Source: Synergistaceae bacterium
GTDB taxonomy: Bacteria > Synergistota > Synergistia > Synergistales > Aminobacteriaceae
Assembly (NCBI GenBank): GCA_031273365.1
Contig: JAISSA010000058.1
Location: forward strand, 1 to 16,827
Direction of reading: 5' to 3'
DNA length: 16,827 bases
Shown here: one piece after another, positions 13,844 through 16,827 of the stretch
How positions within the stretch are numbered: the stretch's first letter is position 1
Layout: each line of letters opens with the position of its first letter
Translations under genes and position numbers: made by a program
Notes under the pieces: model-generated
What the model was told of the DNA's origin: nothing
The model's input: only the letters and a program-made list of their open reading frames with translations
Databases searched by the model: none

Positions 13844-13911
13844 ACCGCGGGGCTCTGCCCCTCGGCAAAAACCCCGCAGGGGATTTTTCCCGGTCCCCTG
13901 ACCCCGTTAAT
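13842..13911 (-). repeat. palindromic repeat R1, copy 2, likely bidirectional terminator
   Basis: Read on the minus strand, this copy starts ATTAACGGGGTCAGGGGAC, continues through AAAAATCCCCTGCGGGGTTTTT and ends GCCCCGCGGTTT, matching the element at 6695-6757 with a few substitutions and one insertion of about seven bases. The AAAAA-CCCC-TGC-GGGG-TTTTT core is symmetrical and could terminate in both directions. It lies downstream of the mannitol-dehydrogenase-family gene in the same orientation that copy 1 has relative to gpmA. Confidence 0.75.
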
Positions 13912-13967
13912 CTTTCTCGGTTCCCGTTGACTCAGTTCCTGTTGATATCGAAAGGCGCCCCTGCAGA

Positions 13968-14020
13968 TCAGGGTTTTCCTCTCAGGATTTCCTCTCAGGA
14001 TTTTCTTTCAGGATTCTCGC
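13968..14020. repeat. four tandem 13-14-bp units across a stop codon
   Basis: Units TCAGGGTTTTCCTC (13968-13981), TCAGGATTTCCTC (13982-13994), TCAGGATTTTCTT (13995-14007) and TCAGGATTCTCGC (14008-14020). The minus-strand gene ends at 13995, and its TGA stop is formed by the first three bases of the third unit. Because 13 is not a multiple of three, changes in copy number would alter the C-terminal residues. Confidence 0.75.
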
Positions 14021-15620
14021 TCAACTTCTCCGTTAAAGTATTCGAGACGGCGTTTTCCCCCTTCAGCATCTCGACGAACAGGCTCTCGATTTTTTCTCCG
14101 AGGCCGGCCGCGTAGAGGTCGACGCCAAACAGCGAGGCATTGGAGAGGAAGGGACGCAGCTGACCGCGGTAGCTCCCGGGAGAGCCGGCCGTGACGCCCT
14201 CGAGGCCTTTTCTGAGCTCCGGCAGCATGGGGTCGCCGCTGACCTCCATGGGCCGCAGCCTGTCGTCCACGCCCAGCAGGTAGCGAAACCACGCCGCAAT
14301 GACCAGAGGGATGCCCGTCAGGCTTTCCGTGCTCAAATCGGGCCGTTTCACGCAGGCTTTGATCGTCTCGCCGAAGCGAATGGGGATCTTCTGGCTCGTG
14401 TCGGTGGCGATGCGCTGCGGGGTGTCGGGAATGAACGGGTTGGGGAAGCGCTCCTCCAGCACCTCGCGCAGAAACTCCTCCGGGCTGAAAATGCCCGGGT
14501 TCGTCACGACCGGCATCCCCTCGACGTAACCGATCCTCTCCACCAGCGCCTTCAGAACGGGATCCTTCATCTCCGACGCGATGGTCGAATAGCCCAGCAG
14601 GCACCCGAAGAGCGCGAGGGCCGTGTGCAGCGGGTTCAGGCAGGTGGTGACCTTCATGCGCTCGACGCTGTTCACGGTATCCCTGTCGACGAAGTAAACC
14701 CCAGCGTCCTCGAGGGGCGGCCGGCCGCCGGGGAAGTCGTCCTCCACCACCAGGTACTCGGGGACCTCGGCGTTGACGAAGGGGGCGAGGAACGTGCCCT
14801 TCGCCGTGACAAGAAGGTCCATGCCCTCGATGCCCTTTTTCGTCAGATAATCGCTCACCGACTCGGACGGGCGGGGAGTGATCTTGTCGATCATGCTCCA
14901 GGGGAAGGAAACCCGCTTCCCGTCCTCCAGCCAGGCGATGAAATCCCCGCCCGCAAAACCCTTTTCCACCCAGGCCCGGGCCACCGTCAGCACCGCATTT
15001 TTCAATTTTTCCCCGTTGCGGCTGCAGTTGTCCAGGCTGAGCAAAGCCACAGGGGCGGCGCATGTCCGAAAACGCTCCAGCATCAGCGCGGCCACCAGAG
15101 ACATCGTGTGCTTCGCGCCGTCGGGGCCCTTTTCCATCTCCTGCCGCACCGACTCCGGAAACCTGCCGTCGATGTCCGTGAGGGCGTAGCCCTTCTCCGT
15201 GATGCAGAGGCTTATGAGCTGCAGGTCCCGGGCCCCGGCGATTTCGCGGAGGCGTCCCATTCCGGCGTCGGCCCGTATCGCCTCCGTGATCGAGGCGACA
15301 AGCTCCACCTGAATTTCCCCGTCCGCCCTCAGAGCCGCGACGAGCGCCAGGTTGTCATGGGGCCTGTATACCTTTTCGATGATCTCGTAGTCGTAAGGGG
15401 CCACCACAACGATGCCGACGTCGGTTTTCCCCTCGTTCAGCAACTGATGCTGCAACCTCGCGATGTAGGCCCGGAAGATGTTGCCCGCGCCGAAATGCAG
15501 CCAGCGGGGATGTTGCATCGTGTGCGCCGACAGGGCGGCGTAATCGTACGCGGGCAGACCGACCCCCGCAGCCTCCCAGTCGGCTCTTCTTTCCAGCCCG
15601 GACCTGTTGAGCTGTAACAT
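13995..15620 (-). CDS. mannitol dehydrogenase / fructuronate reductase family oxidoreductase
   Basis: An NAD(P)-dependent long-chain polyol dehydrogenase family enzyme of 541 residues; members interconvert mannitol with fructose, or mannonate with fructuronate (UxuB) and tagaturonate with altronate (UxaB). The N-terminal Rossmann motif is HFGAGNIFRAYIA (42-54). LSLDNCSRNGEKL (194-206) is the conserved DN-C-NG block. The catalytic pattern Lys-x5-Asn-x2-His is Lys323, Asn329 and His332 in KVTTCLNPLHTAL. GIFSPEEF, then FPNPFIPDTPQRIATDTSQK (392-411), forms the conserved C-terminal half. All core residues are intact. The ATG at 15620 follows AAGGAGGG at good spacing. The Gfo/Idh/MocA gene lies 46 bp upstream on the same strand, which suggests joint use in sugar-acid or polyol breakdown. 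The exact substrate cannot be fixed by eye; fructuronate or mannonate is my first guess. Confidence 0.88.
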   Translation of the reverse strand: MLQLNRSGLERRADWEAAGVGLPAYDYAALSAHTMQHPRWLHFGAGNIFRAYIARLQHQLLNEGKTDVGIVVVAPYDYEIIEKVYRPHDNLALVAALRADGEIQVELVASITEAIRADAGMGRLREIAGARDLQLISLCITEKGYALTDIDGRFPESVRQEMEKGPDGAKHTMSLVAALMLERFRTCAAPVALLSLDNCSRNGEKLKNAVLTVARAWVEKGFAGGDFIAWLEDGKRVSFPWSMIDKITPRPSESVSDYLTKKGIEGMDLLVTAKGTFLAPFVNAEVPEYLVVEDDFPGGRPPLEDAGVYFVDRDTVNSVERMKVTTCLNPLHTALALFGCLLGYSTIASEMKDPVLKALVERIGYVEGMPVVTNPGIFSPEEFLREVLEERFPNPFIPDTPQRIATDTSQKIPIRFGETIKACVKRPDLSTESLTGIPLVIAAWFRYLLGVDDRLRPMEVSGDPMLPELRKGLEGVTAGSPGSYRGQLRPFLSNASLFGVDLYAAGLGEKIESLFVEMLKGENAVSNTLTEKLSENPERKS

Positions 15621-15666
15621 CGACGATTCCCTCCTTATAATAAAAGCACTTTCGAATACGTTCTCT

Positions 15667-16827
15667 TCAGCGCCCGACGTCGCGCCCGAGATTGATGTCG
15701 GAGGAGGTGAAATTCTCGACGGAACGCGTCTTCCGGTGAAAACGGGGCATCGCCGCGGTCATCGTCTCGCGGCGGTAAAAGGGATCGTCGGGCAGGAGCG
15801 GAAGCGTCACCGGCGCCCGCGTAACGGACGACCTGTATATCGCCATGATCAGCTCGATGGCGTCGCGCCCTTCCCTTCCGGTCACGAGCGAAGGCACATC
15901 CGACCCCGCGATCGCCGACAGAAAAGCGTCGATCTGCGCCGGGTGCCCCTCCGTTTCCAGGACCGGGAGGCCGTCGTAATAATTTTGCAGAAAATCCCGA
16001 CCTTCGGGATCCTCCTCGGGGAAACCATTGGGGAGCGCCCTTGCAGACGCGGTCTTCCACGGAACGGAGAGCCTGCCCCGCTCGGTCTGAAAGATCATCT
16101 CCTGCTCCTCGTCGTGGGTGACGAGGGACGCGGAAACCTGCGCCAGCATACCGGGGTACTCGAGAATGGCGACGCCGAGGTCCTCGCATTCGGAGTTCTC
16201 ATGGCCCACGTTGGCGGTGACGGCCGTGACCTTCTCCGGTTTTCCGAGCATCCAGAGGAGCAGGTCGATGTGGTGAACGGCGTGGCTCGTGAAGCACCCG
16301 CCGCATTCCTTTTCCCAGGTTCCCCGCCACCAGATGTCGTAATAGTTTCCGCCGCGCCACCACAGGGAGTTGACGACGGCGTACAGCACCCTGCCGGCCA
16401 CGCCGCTGTCGATCATCGCCTTCACCCTGCCGTTGGGCGTCTTGAAGCGATTTTGAGCCACCGGCGACAATATTTTGCCGCTGGCCCTCGCCGCCTCGAT
16501 CATGGCGTCGCATTCCTGAAGGCTGGTGGCCATCGGCTTCTCCACCAGCACGTGCTTACCGGCCTGCAGCGCCCTCACCGCGGTCGAGGCGTGAACGTCC
16601 GGAGGCAGGCAGATGGACACCGCATCGATGTCGTCTCTTCGCAGAACTTCTTCGATATCGCCCTGCGCGTCCGCGTGCCGCAGTTCCTTTCGCTCGATCA
16701 GAGACTGCGCCTTATCCAGGTAAAGATCGCAGACGGCGCGCACTTCGCAACGATCTTCCCACCGCCTGTAAGCGTCGGCATGAACCGCCGCTACGGCTCC
16801 TGACCCCAGAAGAGCAACTCCCGTCAT
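15667..16827 (-). CDS. Gfo/Idh/MocA family oxidoreductase (start at window edge)
   Basis: An NAD(P)-dependent sugar or inositol dehydrogenase-type protein, 386 residues from an ATG that occupies the last three bases of the window, so the true start could lie further upstream. The N-terminal Rossmann fold shows VALLGSGAVAAVHADAY (4-20) and CLPPDVH (73-79), followed by the family hallmark EKPMA (96-100). The C-terminal alpha/beta domain contains GGCFTSHAVHHIDLLLWMLG (176-195), with His185/His186 and Asp188 near the expected active site. The last 40 residues are polar and look like a tail. The length fits the family. It is 46 bp from the mannitol-dehydrogenase-family gene and probably shares its operon. 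Substrates in this family vary widely (glucose, inositol, uronates, amino sugars), so I name none. Confidence 0.88.
   Translation of the reverse strand: MTGVALLGSGAVAAVHADAYRRWEDRCEVRAVCDLYLDKAQSLIERKELRHADAQGDIEEVLRRDDIDAVSICLPPDVHASTAVRALQAGKHVLVEKPMATSLQECDAMIEAARASGKILSPVAQNRFKTPNGRVKAMIDSGVAGRVLYAVVNSLWWRGGNYYDIWWRGTWEKECGGCFTSHAVHHIDLLLWMLGKPEKVTAVTANVGHENSECEDLGVAILEYPGMLAQVSASLVTHDEEQEMIFQTERGRLSVPWKTASARALPNGFPEEDPEGRDFLQNYYDGLPVLETEGHPAQIDAFLSAIAGSDVPSLVTGREGRDAIELIMAIYRSSVTRAPVTLPLLPDDPFYRRETMTAAMPRFHRKTRSVENFTSSDINLGRDVGR

Noticed and set aside
13767..13846. CIRCE heat-shock operator upstream of the Hsp70 operon
   Set aside because: I looked for the TTAGCACTC-N9-GAGTGCTAA pattern and found nothing like it.

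Overview
The window is a GC-rich bacterial chromosome segment with tightly packed genes, good Shine-Dalgarno sites and no tRNA, rRNA, CRISPR array, transposase or phage gene that I can see. The mix (cofactor-dependent phosphoglycerate mutase, isoaspartyl dipeptidase, FAH-family hydrolase, LemA, uronate/polyol dehydrogenase) fits an anaerobic, amino-acid- and sugar-acid-using bacterium. My best guess is a member of the Synergistota, but that is an impression from protein style, not something the sequence proves.

Left part (1-5649, minus strand, read right to left): an FAH-superfamily hydrolase, a compact Ski2-like DExH helicase, an isoaspartyl dipeptidase (iadA) and uvrC. The uvrC gene carries a one-base frameshift near 488-490 and also encodes an unusually short UvrC. 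Positions 1-157 hold no full gene, but there is a Phe/Tyr-rich mini-ORF and a promoter-like pair pointing out of the window.

Middle (5650-8829): a divergent regulatory region with two tandem 67-bp repeats and repeated GTAAAGAT-type motifs, then three plus-strand genes: gpmA, a class I/II aminotransferase and lemA. The lemA terminator faces the convergent end of the next minus-strand operon.

Right-centre (8830-13829, minus strand): the most interesting locus. One strong promoter drives a GrpE-like protein, an overlapping small J-like protein whose HPD motif is replaced by PPE, an Hsp70 with a shortened acidic C-terminus, and a 682-residue helical protein of unknown function with basic tails. 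I read this as a dedicated accessory Hsp70 machine, separate from the housekeeping DnaK system.

Right end (13995-16827, minus strand): a mannitol-dehydrogenase/fructuronate-reductase family enzyme and a Gfo/Idh/MocA oxidoreductase, probably one sugar-acid or polyol catabolic operon that continues beyond the window.

Intergenic DNA is rich in GC-rich palindromic or tandem repeats. One family (6695-6757, 13842-13911, remnant at 8691-8712) looks like a mobile terminator-type hairpin element. A second (5680-5810, fragment at 1725-1748) is built of TCAGGGGGGC/GCCCCCCTGA hairpins.
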